Origin: Pampus argenteus
Lineage: Eukaryota; Chordata; Actinopteri; Scombriformes; Stromateidae
Length of the DNA stretch: 64,000 nt
Reading direction: 5' to 3'
NCBI GenBank assembly: GCA_036937835.1
Contig: CM072878.1
Span: forward strand, 6,240,501 to 6,304,500
Part shown: positions 25,125 through 34,838 of the stretch, one piece after another
How the letters are laid out: each line of letters opens with the position of its first letter
Numbering within the stretch: the stretch's first letter is position 1
Made by a program: the position numbers and the translations under genes
Notes under the pieces: model-generated
What the model was told of the DNA's origin: nothing
Database searches by the model: none
What the model saw: the letters and a program-made list of their open reading frames with translations, nothing else

Positions 25125-25620
25125 TTCATACAGCCAGCTCTTAACCATTCAACCTTCCTGAGTTGTCAGACGACTAAAGATGCTAAAGTCAGCTAAAGAT
25201 GCTAAAGCTAACATGTTCACAATGACCGTGTTAACATGCTGGCAAAATGTTTACTATGTTCACCGCCTTAGTTTAACTAATCTTTGCTAATCAGCATTAA
25301 ATCACCAAAATGATTACTATTTATCGTGAGGAGACATGAACGTATGAATCAAACGTCACGACAATCCATTAAATAGTTGTCTATAGATAAAGACATTTCA
25401 CTCAAAAACACTCACACGTTGACCTGATGGTGGCATTAAATGAAAACTAAATGGATCACGAAAGTCAGTATGATTTTATCTACTGGGTAATGTGAATGTA
25501 TGTAAAAAAAAATGTCACAACAATACATCCAGAAATTGAGAGATATTTGAGTTTGAACCAATGTGGTGGATGACCAACCAGCATTGCCATCTATGGAGCC
25601 ACAGTGTTAGCGTCTTTCTT
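25125..25620 (+). repeat. interspersed repeat, family B, copy 2
   Basis: A divergent copy with GCTAAAGCTAACATGTTCACAATGACCGTGTTAACATG, GTTCACCGCCTTAG, ATCACGAAAGTCAGTATGATTTTATC and GAGATATTTGAGTTTGAACCAATGTGGTGG, in the same order as copy 1. The edges are approximate. Confidence 0.6.
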
Positions 25621-27685
25621 CTTTTTCTCCCATCAACTATTTAGGGGTACAGCACAGAGATCCAGCAGACAGGATCTTGATTAGGCCTAGAGAAATCCTT
25701 GAGACCTTCATTTTGGGCTGCAGAACAGACTAGCCCTGATGTTTAACATACTGCCTAAGTCTAATATTTGGAAGTGCACATACCAGCTATTACTCGCTAT
25801 CACTACTTATTGTTTTTGGAAGCACATGTAGACTGTTTAATTCCAAGTTTGGTGTCAGCCTTCAACAGGTCTGTCTCGGCTGGAACTCTGTCTCACCCAC
25901 CTTCAGACTTGGTGAAATCTACTTGGACTTGCTCAAAGTGAACTTCGCCACTGCACAATCACACATATTCACAAGGACATCTGGGTGACACGGAACATGT
26001 TCAAACTGTTAGGAGCCACGAGCCTCGGATACCACACCAGGATGTTCTGTATCTTAGTCCTCCAGCTAAGAGCTTCTAAAGACAGATCTGCATCTCCACG
26101 TTATTTTTGGGTTACACCACCGACTTAGGTTTAACATATTGCCAATCTAACATTTTGAGGTGCCCATACTAAACAATAACCCGGATATCGAGCTCACTGG
26201 GGCCCCTAGTCTTATTGTTTTTGGGTGGATTACTTTGCATGGCATTTGTGGTCAGTATACAAGCTATCTGTTACATCACATTTCATGCATTTTAGAATAT
26301 CAAATGATTTAATCATTGTACTGTATATGTATATTGTACATGGTGTTTCAACTTAAAAACACATCTGTGGTCTTGACGAACAGAATATCTGGGGAGTAGA
26401 AACACGGAGCGCGTAATAATAACAAAACCATCTGAGAACACACCGCAGACGCAATCACAGTTATGGATCACAGTGTTTTACATGCATGGGTTTTTTACTG
26501 CGTAAACATCTCTGTGTTTTGTCAGTGAAGGCAGCGAATGTTCATCTCAGAGCAGAGCTCAGCCAGTGAGAGGGGGAAAACGAGGAAGAGTTTAGTTTGT
26601 GGTTTTGCAAAAACATAGCTGCGCGCTGCTACTACATCTTGTGAAATTCTTTGTAAACAGAGGCGATTCCAAGTGCATACCACCGTCTTCAACACATATA
26701 GTATCTGCTTTATGTATTGCCACGGTAACAACAAATATTTGAGTATTAAGTATAAAATAAGAAGACTGTCAGAAAAGAGAAGTCATATCTTGCTTTCGTG
26801 TGATGATTTTACAAAATGGCAACAATACAATTAAAAAAAACTTCCTCCTTCACTTCTTGCTTATAGCTGTGTTTAAATGATATTTCCCAGTAAAAAAACC
26901 TGTCATATATGTTTAAGTGCATCCAACAAACAATTCCCCCCTTGGATATCTATTTAATCCTTCATGTAGGATCCAGCAGTGAAGATTAGAAGCTTATCCA
27001 ATTAGCCTTGTGCTAACACCAGCTGAGCCAATCAGGCACATCTAAAGGACACGACCACACTGAAGTGCTGCCGGGCCGCCCACAGATCAGTAGTCTCATA
27101 AAAAAGTGAGAGGCCTAAACAAGGGGACACAACTGTTTATAATGGGATGTCTGTTGTTGTTTTTTTATGTTTTTTTTTTTTTTTTTTTACAAACTAATAT
27201 TCAATTAGCGTGCCATTTCTCAAATAGATTTTGAACTGGATGATTAGAGGAGAGGAAAGCTTAGATAACTCAAGCATGAATAACATCGTTGCTACTCAGG
27301 GAGACCCCACACTGTGTCTCTAAGCCTTTCTCATTGTTCAAAAGGTAGATCCAGTATGTGGAGGTTAAGTTAAGAGTTGCTTGTCAGGAGGTTTAGTGTT
27401 TTTATCAAAATACCAAGCTGTCTACACAAATACAGTTTGATCAAATTGTATTTAAGTGAAACTCTCCAAACACACTAAACTGAGAGGGTTCTTGCATTGT
27501 TGCTGTCATATTTTCACTCCAACGAAGAAGAATGAGACAAACCGCAGTGTGTTGGACTGACTCTGATGCGTTAGCAGCACAAATTACAATAATTTACCTG
27601 GTGTCATTCATAATTAGAGGATCAGCTGTGTGCCAAAGCTTAGCACATAATGATTCTGGGCCACTTCTGTGGTTTTCAATCATGG
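25621..27685. other. intergenic DNA with a local direct duplication
   Basis: No gene. Segments at about 25741-25830 and 26132-26235 are diverged direct copies (TTTAACATACTGCC...TCTAATATTTGGAAGTGC against TTTAACATATTGCC...TCTAACATTTTGAGGTGC, each ending near CTTATTGTTTTTGG). The rest is AT-rich unique sequence with T runs near 27160-27190. Confidence 0.6.
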
Positions 27686-27693
27686 ATCGTACA

Positions 27694-28474
27694 CAGGGGC
27701 GATTTTTCTCACCAGGCAAGCCAATCAGCTGCTTGGGGCCCCCACTAGCTGGCGACAGAGAGTCGAAATTTGCACATAGTCGAGAGTGAAGAAACGAAAT
27801 TTGCGTTTTGAAAAGTCATTCGCTGAGTCTGACTCTCGTGGGTTTCCCGTTTACAACAAGCTGTTGGGAGGAACAAAATGCTAAGCAGCCAATTGCGTGA
27901 CCACATTTTTGAGTGACAAAAGTCTTCAAGCAATCCGCGCTTGCAGAGGAATCCCTTGCTGCGCGCGCAACCACATGTTTGCACAAATCGGCTCTTGCGC
28001 TCTCTACTATGGAGAGAAAATTATGGAGAGCTAAATTATGAAGAGAAGCTATCCATCCGGGAATGAAAAAAGAAAGAAGGTATATTTTTTGGAGGTATAT
28101 GGTGAGGTTCAGGGGGCATTTGTTTTTAAAAAAAACCGTTGCCTTACACAAAGACTTCAAGTTTAAAGGCTTTTCTTTTGTTTGTTTGTTTTAATATAAT
28201 GTTAAAATAATAGATTTTGATATAATATTATATTTGATATTGCACTCTGTTAAAATAAGCAGAAACTTCACAATGTTTAACGTTCAATGTTTGTGTAAGT
28301 AATATTTATAACTTGTGAAATAAAACAAAACTATACTTGCTACAATTTGTTGGTTATTTATTAAAATTACAAAGGCCCAGAGTGAAATTCTGTTGTGTGG
28401 GGGGGGTCGGGCGGTGGGGGGCCCGCCCAATGAATTTCTGCTTGGGGCCCCACTGGACCCTAGAATCGCCACTG
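27694..28474. mobile_element. non-autonomous hAT-like DNA transposon with perfect 8-bp TSD
   Basis: The element is 781 bp long. The left end reads CAGGGGCGATT and the right end, on the other strand, CAGTGGCGATT, with a further shared GGGGCCCC-centred subterminal block (GCTTGGGGCCCCC left, CTTGGGGCCCCACTGG right). It is flanked on both sides by the identical 8-base word ATCGTACA (27686-27693 and 28475-28482), the target-site duplication length of hAT elements. An ATG at 28038 opens MKRSYPSGNEKRKK, which I recognise as the start of the zinc-finger-MYM-like hAT proteins frequent in fish. The frame then ends after some 40 codons, so the transposase is missing and the element is an internally deleted derivative. 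The clean duplication suggests a fairly recent insertion. Confidence 0.85.
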
Positions 28475-29221
28475 ATCGTACACTGAGCTCCCAGTCACAT
28501 TGGCAAAGAAAGTAATCTTCTGACATCATTCTCTTCTAAATGCTGCCCTCTGCAGGGCAGATGCGGTTTGAATCTGTGGGTGGGAGCAATAAATATACTC
28601 TTGAATTGATGTGAATAAAAGGCAACAGTGTTTTTTGGTCATGCTTCCTATTCAAAGATTAATGTTGCATACAGGGAGTTTTAAATGGCTTTTTGAATTG
28701 CGTTTTGTGCCTTTCATGTTTGTCATAATTCACCCTGCTAAGAGCCCACCATGGAGATCAGCCGCAGAGTGTAACTGAAGCCTCTTTCATGGAAGGTGCC
28801 ACAGGTCATTGTATGTCTAAGAGAGAATTATGACTATCTTTTCCTCATTTGTCATCACGGTAAAACTCGGGGTGCGCAGCCATGAATGTGTCTACACCCA
28901 CACAGCTGGGTGGTCTGCCAAGCTGAATGTGACCCCAATAAAGACCTTTGTGCCGATCAGCTCCGAGCAGCGCCTGCTCTGGCATGAACCTCGCTTTTGT
29001 TGAGGTGTCAAGGGGCACTGATTCACGACACATTATGCAAAACACAAAGGAACAAATAGACGGCCTGTTTTCTATTGAAATGTGTCGCGAAGCCATCAGC
29101 TGACTTTTATCATGTCAAATAAAAGTCATTTTATTGTGATCTTTCTTTGTTCTGGAATGAAGATGGAAATTTTCTTTGGCTTTCGTATCATCAGTTTAAA
29201 TCAGTATAAACCACACGATAA

Positions 29222-29253
<32 letters not shown>

Positions 29254-29277
29254 ACAGACACACAGACACACACACAA
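29222..29277. repeat. CA/GACA microsatellite
   Basis: A (CA)n run followed by CACAGA repeats and CA again, an imperfect compound tract of about 56 bases. Confidence 0.9.
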
Positions 29278-30074
29278 AACGGAATGTGTCAGATCGTTTA
29301 TTTTTTTATTCCCATGTAAGTCTATTGATTGTAAATTGAAACAATAAAATCTGATTTTGAACTACTCTGTACCAATAAAAAGCAACTATAGAAAGGGAAT
29401 TTTAACACACAGCTGGCAACAGATCAGTCATGGTATCATGGCATTATACATAAACACCTGAGTCATTAAGACAATGGGACTTCCTTTCTATTTAGAATCC
29501 AAACTGTAATCGTATCCTAATCTTATAAAATAAAGGATTCATATGTGTAGTAGTCTTCTAGACCCGTTGAAAGAGGGGCAGCCAAAACCCATTCTGTAAG
29601 CCATTAAACAATTCATCATACTGTCTATATTCACATCACATCATATCTGTATCTGAGGATGTATACACATTCACAGCTAATGTACTCAGACAAACACAAG
29701 CATGTACTACATACAGTACACTGAACATGCAGGGATATACATGTGATTTAATATAACAAGATAGTTTTCATGCAGCCATAACAAGATTAATGATGGCTCC
29801 GTTCTACCAGTGAGTCATGACAGTGTCACATGCTGCCTTCAAATGACGTTGTTTTTATCGTCTTCACGACAAGAGTCCAGATAAACGTCCCGCCTCTTGT
29901 GGTATTCACGAGTTCAGAAGTGCAAATTGTCTTCAAGCTCACGAGTTCATGACGTGTTTTCAGAAATGGCGGGGGCCGTGGAAGTTCATTTGTTGGTGGA
30001 TGGTAACGGTCTCATCTTTTTCATTATTCCTTCACATTTCCTGCATCACATTACCCGCTTGCTAGCGAGCTAAA

Positions 30075-30101
30075 ATGTCATCCTCAGTGGCTTCTTCTTC
30101 T

Positions 30102-30136
<35 letters not shown>

Positions 30137-30326
30137 TTCTTCTTCCACCAGCTGTCATTTGTCGTCCATGTCTTGCTTTGCGGCGGTGCTCTCACAACTT
30201 GAACCACTTGAACAGCAAACATATCGTGTGTGCGACGTCATGAAGCTCTTCGACATCATGAAGCTCTTCAAGTTCCATTTGAAGGAAGCAACAGTGAACG
30301 GCAGGAGCCTGAAACTGAAGCAGTGA
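30075..30326 (+). CDS. unassigned small open frame with poly-Ser tract (doubtful)
   Basis: An 83-codon frame. The first third is poly-Ser produced by a TTC/TCT microsatellite (30091-30146). The rest reads SCFAAVLSQLEPLEQQTYRV, then contains an imperfect 18-base duplication giving CDVMKLFDIMKLFKFHLK, and ends SLKLKQ. It matches no family I know. The non-Ser part has reasonable composition and lies in a local GC-richer patch, so a lineage-specific exon or retrocopy fragment is possible. An open frame created by a microsatellite is at least as likely. Confidence 0.15.
30091..30146. repeat. (TTC)n microsatellite
   Basis: A run of about 18 TTC units with one CTC interruption, read as Ser in the overlapping frame. 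Confidence 0.9.
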
Positions 30327-30470
30327 AATGGAATCCAGCAATCATTCATTTATTTAAAAATGTATTTATTATTATTTACACCTGTGCTTTTCATTTAGTG
30401 ACATGACAAAAATGTCTTGAGGGTGCCAAGGAGGGTTTAACTGTTGTGAATTCTGCCATGTTGTCTAAAT

Positions 30471-30485
30471 GCCACCCCCTGGTGG
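30471..30485 (-). promoter_or_regulatory. candidate CTCF-binding word
   Basis: The + strand reads GCCACCCCCTGGTGG. Its reverse complement CCACCAGGGGGTGGC agrees closely with the vertebrate CTCF core (CCACCAGGGGGCGC type). It lies between ntn1 and usp43, where a domain boundary could sit. Similar words also occur inside some fish repeats, so this is tentative. Confidence 0.4.
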
Positions 30486-31647
30486 ACAGAATACTCACTA
30501 CAATTGAACTCAACCATTCCTCTGCTTGATGGCCAATTGTAAGACAGCCATGCTTGAAGCCACTATATAAGACCCTCATTCAGAACCTGCCTGCAATGTT
30601 TTCCTGAAAATATAAGCATATTATGTTTATCTGTATTTATTTGAATTTCCTTTTAGCTTGTTGTAATGTTTTGAGTCAGTTATTAAGATTAGTATGTTAT
30701 TATCACTGGCTTAAGAAGGTATGAAAAACCCTGATTTGACATCACTGTCTGACATCACTGTACATTTAAACCATTTACTGAGCAGCAGAATAACAGCTTA
30801 TCAATATGAATAGTATGTATGGTATTAACAGAAAATTACATTTCTTTTTCCTTGAATGATCTCTGGGCTGAGAAAGGTTGACGTGTGACAACATTGTGGC
30901 CGCTACAGTCAGTATGACTTGAATTCTTGTTTGTTTTTTTGACAGCTCGAGTGCAGGAGCAGGTGCATTGTTACAGTACCAGATGGTTGTAGGTAGACAT
31001 ACTGATTCAGCAGAAATCTTAACCCGCCCCCACAACAGAGACAACAAGCAGCCAGAACAATGTGTCATTTGTGACAGATTCTCATGTACCACCGTACAGA
31101 CTTGTCGGTGTGATAATCAATATCACCATAATCATAATATTAAATATTTGTTGTTTTTGTCTCATCTGGCTGTTTTCTATAATGTAGACATAGTGGACAT
31201 AATGTCAAATATAAAACTCACCAGTAGATGGAGCTATAATGCAATTAATCTGATAACTGCTGTATTATTGTATGTTCTGACTTTATGACAAGCTTAATTA
31301 TAAAAACAATATTTATATAATAATTATTTTTGTATTAAACAGTGAATTTTCTGATAAATGAAAACATTATTGACCGACAGCTTTCAGTCTAATAAGGACA
31401 TGTCCCTCTTCATCTGTTTTCCACTTCCTACATTTCTTTCAACATACAGATATATGTATATATACATATATATTTACATATATTTTAATAAACCTGTCTT
31501 TTTGCAGCCAAGAATGATGGGAAATCCATGTGTTTACTGCTGTAGCGGTACAGAGCATGCTTCTGGTTTGGGACTGACAGTTAGTTGAGATAGCAAGAGA
31601 ATAATGAGGAAATGGAGGAGAGATAAACCTTCTAGGGGATTTTAATA

Positions 31648-31663
31648 AATATATATATATATA

Positions 31664-31708
<45 letters not shown>
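31648..31708. repeat. (TA)n/(TG)n microsatellite
   Basis: A TA run, a short GTGTGTGTG interior, then a long TA run. Alternating purine-pyrimidine sequence of this kind is prone to length change and secondary structure. Confidence 0.95.
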
Positions 31709-31711
<3 letters not shown>

Positions 31712-31977
31712 TGATTCGACTGCACGTCTGTGTGACGGGAATGAAATGCATTTGTGCTGTGGTGTGGTTGTAAACGTGCACTGGTGGTGTGTGGGTCAAG
31801 TCTCCTGCTGTAACTGATAACACTTCAGATAGTGGGAAAATAGGACTGGTTGTGGATGAAATAGGGCATGAATAGAAATAGAACTGCAGCCTTGACTCTT
31901 CAGTCTCTAGAGGGACATGCAGTGTCAGTTGCCTCATGTGTGCTGTTGAGCCGGTGGCCGTCTATTCTCTGTCCAGG

Positions 31978-32170
31978 TGCATTTTTGCTTGTGAGTGGGA
32001 GATCCTGCCCAGCACTCACAAGCTCCTGGAATCCACGAGAAAGCATAAGGCCTCTGCCAACTGCATTAAGATTAAAGGCATTGACAAGGAATGTGTTATT
32101 GCCAGCTCAGATGGGGCCTGCATAATCTGGGACCCGGTGGATGCCAGAAATCGCCCACTCAACCCCTTCT
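31978..32170 (+). pseudogene. cfap52: relic exon of CFAP52 (WDR16), WD40-repeat fragment
   Basis: The block follows a fair acceptor (TATTCTCTGTCCAG, 31963-31976). The + frame reads CEWEILPSTHKLLESTRKHK, then CIKIK, ECVIASSDGACIIWD and PVDARNRPLNPF. This aligns with the CFAP52 segment VWQI...KLEEALKEHKSSVSCIRVK...ECVTASTDGTCIIWDLV...RRNQ (human, from memory), with about half of the residues identical over 40 positions and the IIWD end of a WD blade intact. CFAP52 is a WD40 protein of motile cilia (axonemal microtubule inner protein). No other CFAP52 exon, neither the preceding blades nor the following ones, is recognisable on either side, and the expected ILANTLF region has decayed to PLNPF with no clear donor. 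I read it as a single surviving exon of a lost gene copy, in the human order and orientation relative to usp43. A divergent functional exon with unseen partners is unlikely but not excluded. Confidence 0.75.
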
Positions 32171-33100
32171 GTTTCTTTTTTCTGCTGATACAAAGTCACA
32201 TCACAGCAACGGTTAAATCAATTTAGTTCTGTTGGAGGCGATCATATTGTTAAATCTTGGGAAACTTTTGTACAACAACGTATTTAGTCAAGGCTGTAAA
32301 AATACACAAAGCAGTAACGATTCCTCTCCTGGGGCATGCTGTTTCCTCAATGTCTGTCTATGTAGGCATTTTTAGAGGAGTCAGATGGATGGAATTATTA
32401 TTGTCGACATGGCTTAATCTGCCAATTATTTTCTCGATTTTAATTGATTCGTCTTCTTTTATCCCACAGACAGTCTTAAAAACCCAAAGATATTCAGTAT
32501 ACTATCATGAAACTAGCAACTTGGCCACTTCCGTTGAAAAAAAAAGAGACTTAAATGATCATTGCAGCTATACGGAGAAGTGTTAAAAACATTTGCTATC
32601 TTTAAAAAAAAAAGCCTAAACCCTTCATTGTGCTGTACTACATGTAAGTTTGATGTTGTAAGATGTTGTAAATGTGCAAAACCTACAAAGCAATGTTACG
32701 TGTGCACTGTAAGTTCTTGGCCCTGCTCATATTTGACTGTATAAGGGCAGCCACAGCAGGGCTAACAGTGATAGTGTATTGTTCTTTCAGCTAAGGGTGT
32801 GTTTGTTCCCAGAGCGGATGGCATATATGACTCAGGCGACCAGATGGTCTCCGTTGCCTGCTTCGTTTTTTGGGGATGACATTTCCTTCTTTGCAGAGAA
32901 AATGACCTGTCTTTCCTTTTCTAAGCACAATGATACTTAACTATTATACTCTAATCGAGTGTCTGATAGAAAGACACCTTGCTGTCTCTTTAATTTGTAT
33001 TATCATAACTTGATGAGATGGTACCACATTAATGTTCAAATGGCTGCGCTTTGTATGGAAAGCACATCAAAGACAATAAAATATAGGCCACATAAACATA

Positions 33101-33125
33101 GGGGGGGGGGGGGGGGGGGGGGGGG
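33101..33125. repeat. G25 homopolymer
   Basis: Twenty-five consecutive G. Such a run can form G-quadruplexes and is often mis-sized in assemblies. Confidence 0.95.
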
Positions 33126-33673
33126 TAAATCTACTTCACTGTATTTCTTTACTATGCATCATCTTCCCTTTTCATGGTGAGGGAAGAACACATTGTATGG
33201 ATTTACATTTCAGTCTTAGTCTTTAATGTGAGGGAATCGACTTTGCGAGAGAGGAAATTAAAAAGAAGCGACTGCCTTTTGAAACAGATACGAAGAGCTG
33301 CTCTAAAAATAACAATTGAGAGAGGAGGCCAAAACAAGGAGGCAACTGCCAAACGCTGAGGTGATTGTTGCACTGCCACAAACTCTCAAACATGCACAGA
33401 ACTGTATGATAACTGGCAGCAGCTCAGAGGTGCCCCTGGGTCATTACTGCAACACTTTCATCTATGTCTTTTGGAGTAGAAAGATGAAAAATCCTCCAAT
33501 CTGTGTTTTTTTTTTTTTTTTTTTTTTCATTGCATGTTCTTAGGAAGAAGAGAAATTTAAAGACTCAACATAACAGATATCAGATGAGTAGAAATAGTTC
33601 CACCTGGAGCTTTGCATTTGGCTTGGAGTTATTGTGTCAGAGAGGTCAGTACACTGTACCGCAGTAGCATTGG

Positions 33674-33675
<2 letters not shown>

Positions 33676-33725
<50 letters not shown>
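33676..33725. repeat. (CA)n microsatellite
   Basis: About 25 uninterrupted CA units, the longest CA tract in the window. Confidence 0.95.
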
Positions 33726-33727
<2 letters not shown>

Positions 33728-34129
33728 GACACACACAGATAACATGTTAGGTCCATTGTGCACAAAAGAGAAGATTGTTATTTGCCTTTTCCTGGTGACA
33801 TCAGAGTGTTTGGAAAAAGAAGAGGATTGTTGAAAGTTGTAGTACTCTGAGGGCAGTGAGCTGTTCTAGGCCGCATTCATCTTTCTATGAGTACAACAAC
33901 AACAACAACAACAACATCAACAACAGATCCTCCACACCATCACCAGCACCACTCTGATGGGGGGAAGCAGAGTATAGAAGGCTCATCTTGGCTCACTCTT
34001 CAGGTTGCATTAGCAGTGAGGGGGAGAGTCAGTCATAATGCTCACTGCTTCAATAAATCTGCATTTTGTTTTTTTAGTTAGTAAGGCAGACTCACGCGAT
34101 TAAACATATCTATGTAGTGACGTATACTT

Positions 34130-34170
34130 CATTGCCTAGGAATGATTATTACATTCATTCCTAGGCAATG
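34130..34170. repeat. perfect 16-bp inverted repeat (hairpin) with 9-base loop
   Basis: The left arm CATTGCCTAGGAATGA (34130-34145) is the exact reverse complement of the right arm TCATTCCTAGGCAATG (34155-34170). The loop is TTATTACAT. It sits about 400 bases upstream of the usp43 leader and shows no similarity to the other repeats here. Confidence 0.9.
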
Positions 34171-34499
34171 TAACCTGTGACAAATGTCTTCGTAGGGTTA
34201 GTTAATGAATTTTCTCTGTAGGCTGCTTATACATTCATACACACTCACAAAGAAAAATTAAAACATTTAAAAGTGCCCAGGCATTGATAAAAGATGCATA
34301 TTTATTCAAATAAAAGTCTAATAGGAGCCTATTAAAGATCAACATGAGATGATACATCTCTGGATTTCCATCATAAAGTAATATTTATTTATGACCTAAA
34401 ATATGATACATTTAAAGTTTGTACAACTGTGGAAAGCTGTCAGTGCCTGCCAACAACATGGATCCAGACTGTACTCTGCTCTCTTATCTCCCACATGTG

Positions 34500-34838
34500 C
34501 TAGAATGTGGGAGGAGGCAGCCACACAATCACAAGCCTCTTTTCCAGGCGAGCTGGAGGAGCGATGGGGAGGGGAGCGCTCAGTGCCGCAGCTGGACGGC
34601 GCGTCGGAGTGATAATGAACGCCTTGAGTAAGTGCCGGGATGGATGAGGAAGGTTTGCTGCTGGGATTAACAGTGTGCCGTTGTGCCTCTTGGCTCCGCG
34701 ATGGTGTCACCTCTGGGTGCTTTTCCCTCTGCTCTCCGGACAGGGGACACTGGTGGAGAAATGGCACACCGGCGTCGGAATTTACACAATTAGGCTATCA
34801 GTCTCAGAACAGACAGTCGAGGGAGTAGAAGAGCTGTC
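34500..34838 (+). promoter_or_regulatory. usp43: probable usp43 promoter / 5' leader
   Basis: This is the GC-richer stretch (for example GGACGGCGCGTCGGAG near 34595) directly upstream of the usp43 start, in otherwise AT-rich DNA. The frame of the start codon is closed upstream by TAG at 34791-34793, with no intervening ATG, which supports 34839 as the start. A 10-codon upstream open frame (ATG at 34615, TGA at 34645-34647) lies in the presumed leader, and a GTAAGT word at 34628 could be the donor of a non-coding first exon. No TATA box is evident. The transcription start cannot be placed from sequence alone. Confidence 0.45.

Larger units (their letters stand above)
28475..31976. other. intergenic DNA between the hAT element and the cfap52 remnant
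   Basis: Contains a CA-rich microsatellite (29222-29277), a (TTC)n tract inside a small open frame (30075-30326), a CTCF-like word (30471-30485) and AT-rich text. The approximately 29830-30330 portion is more GC-rich and has an ATG-led frame at 29966 ending near a GTAACG word. I cannot assign it to a gene. Confidence 0.6.
32171..34500. other. intergenic DNA upstream of usp43
   Basis: No gene. It holds a 25-base G run (33101-33125), T and CA tracts (CA at 33676-33725), an AAC tandem (about 33893-33915) and a perfect 16-bp hairpin (34130-34170). I searched by eye for further CFAP52 exons here and found none. Confidence 0.7.

Noticed and set aside
31000..32960. Further CFAP52 exons around the relic, e.g. 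30950-31100 and 32790-32920 after acceptor-like tracts
   Set aside because: The translations do not match any CFAP52 blade I can recall. Only 31978-32170 aligns.
34396..34828. Open frames on both strands just before usp43
   Set aside because: They overlap each other in the GC-richer leader, end before or out of frame with the usp43 start, and have no domain.
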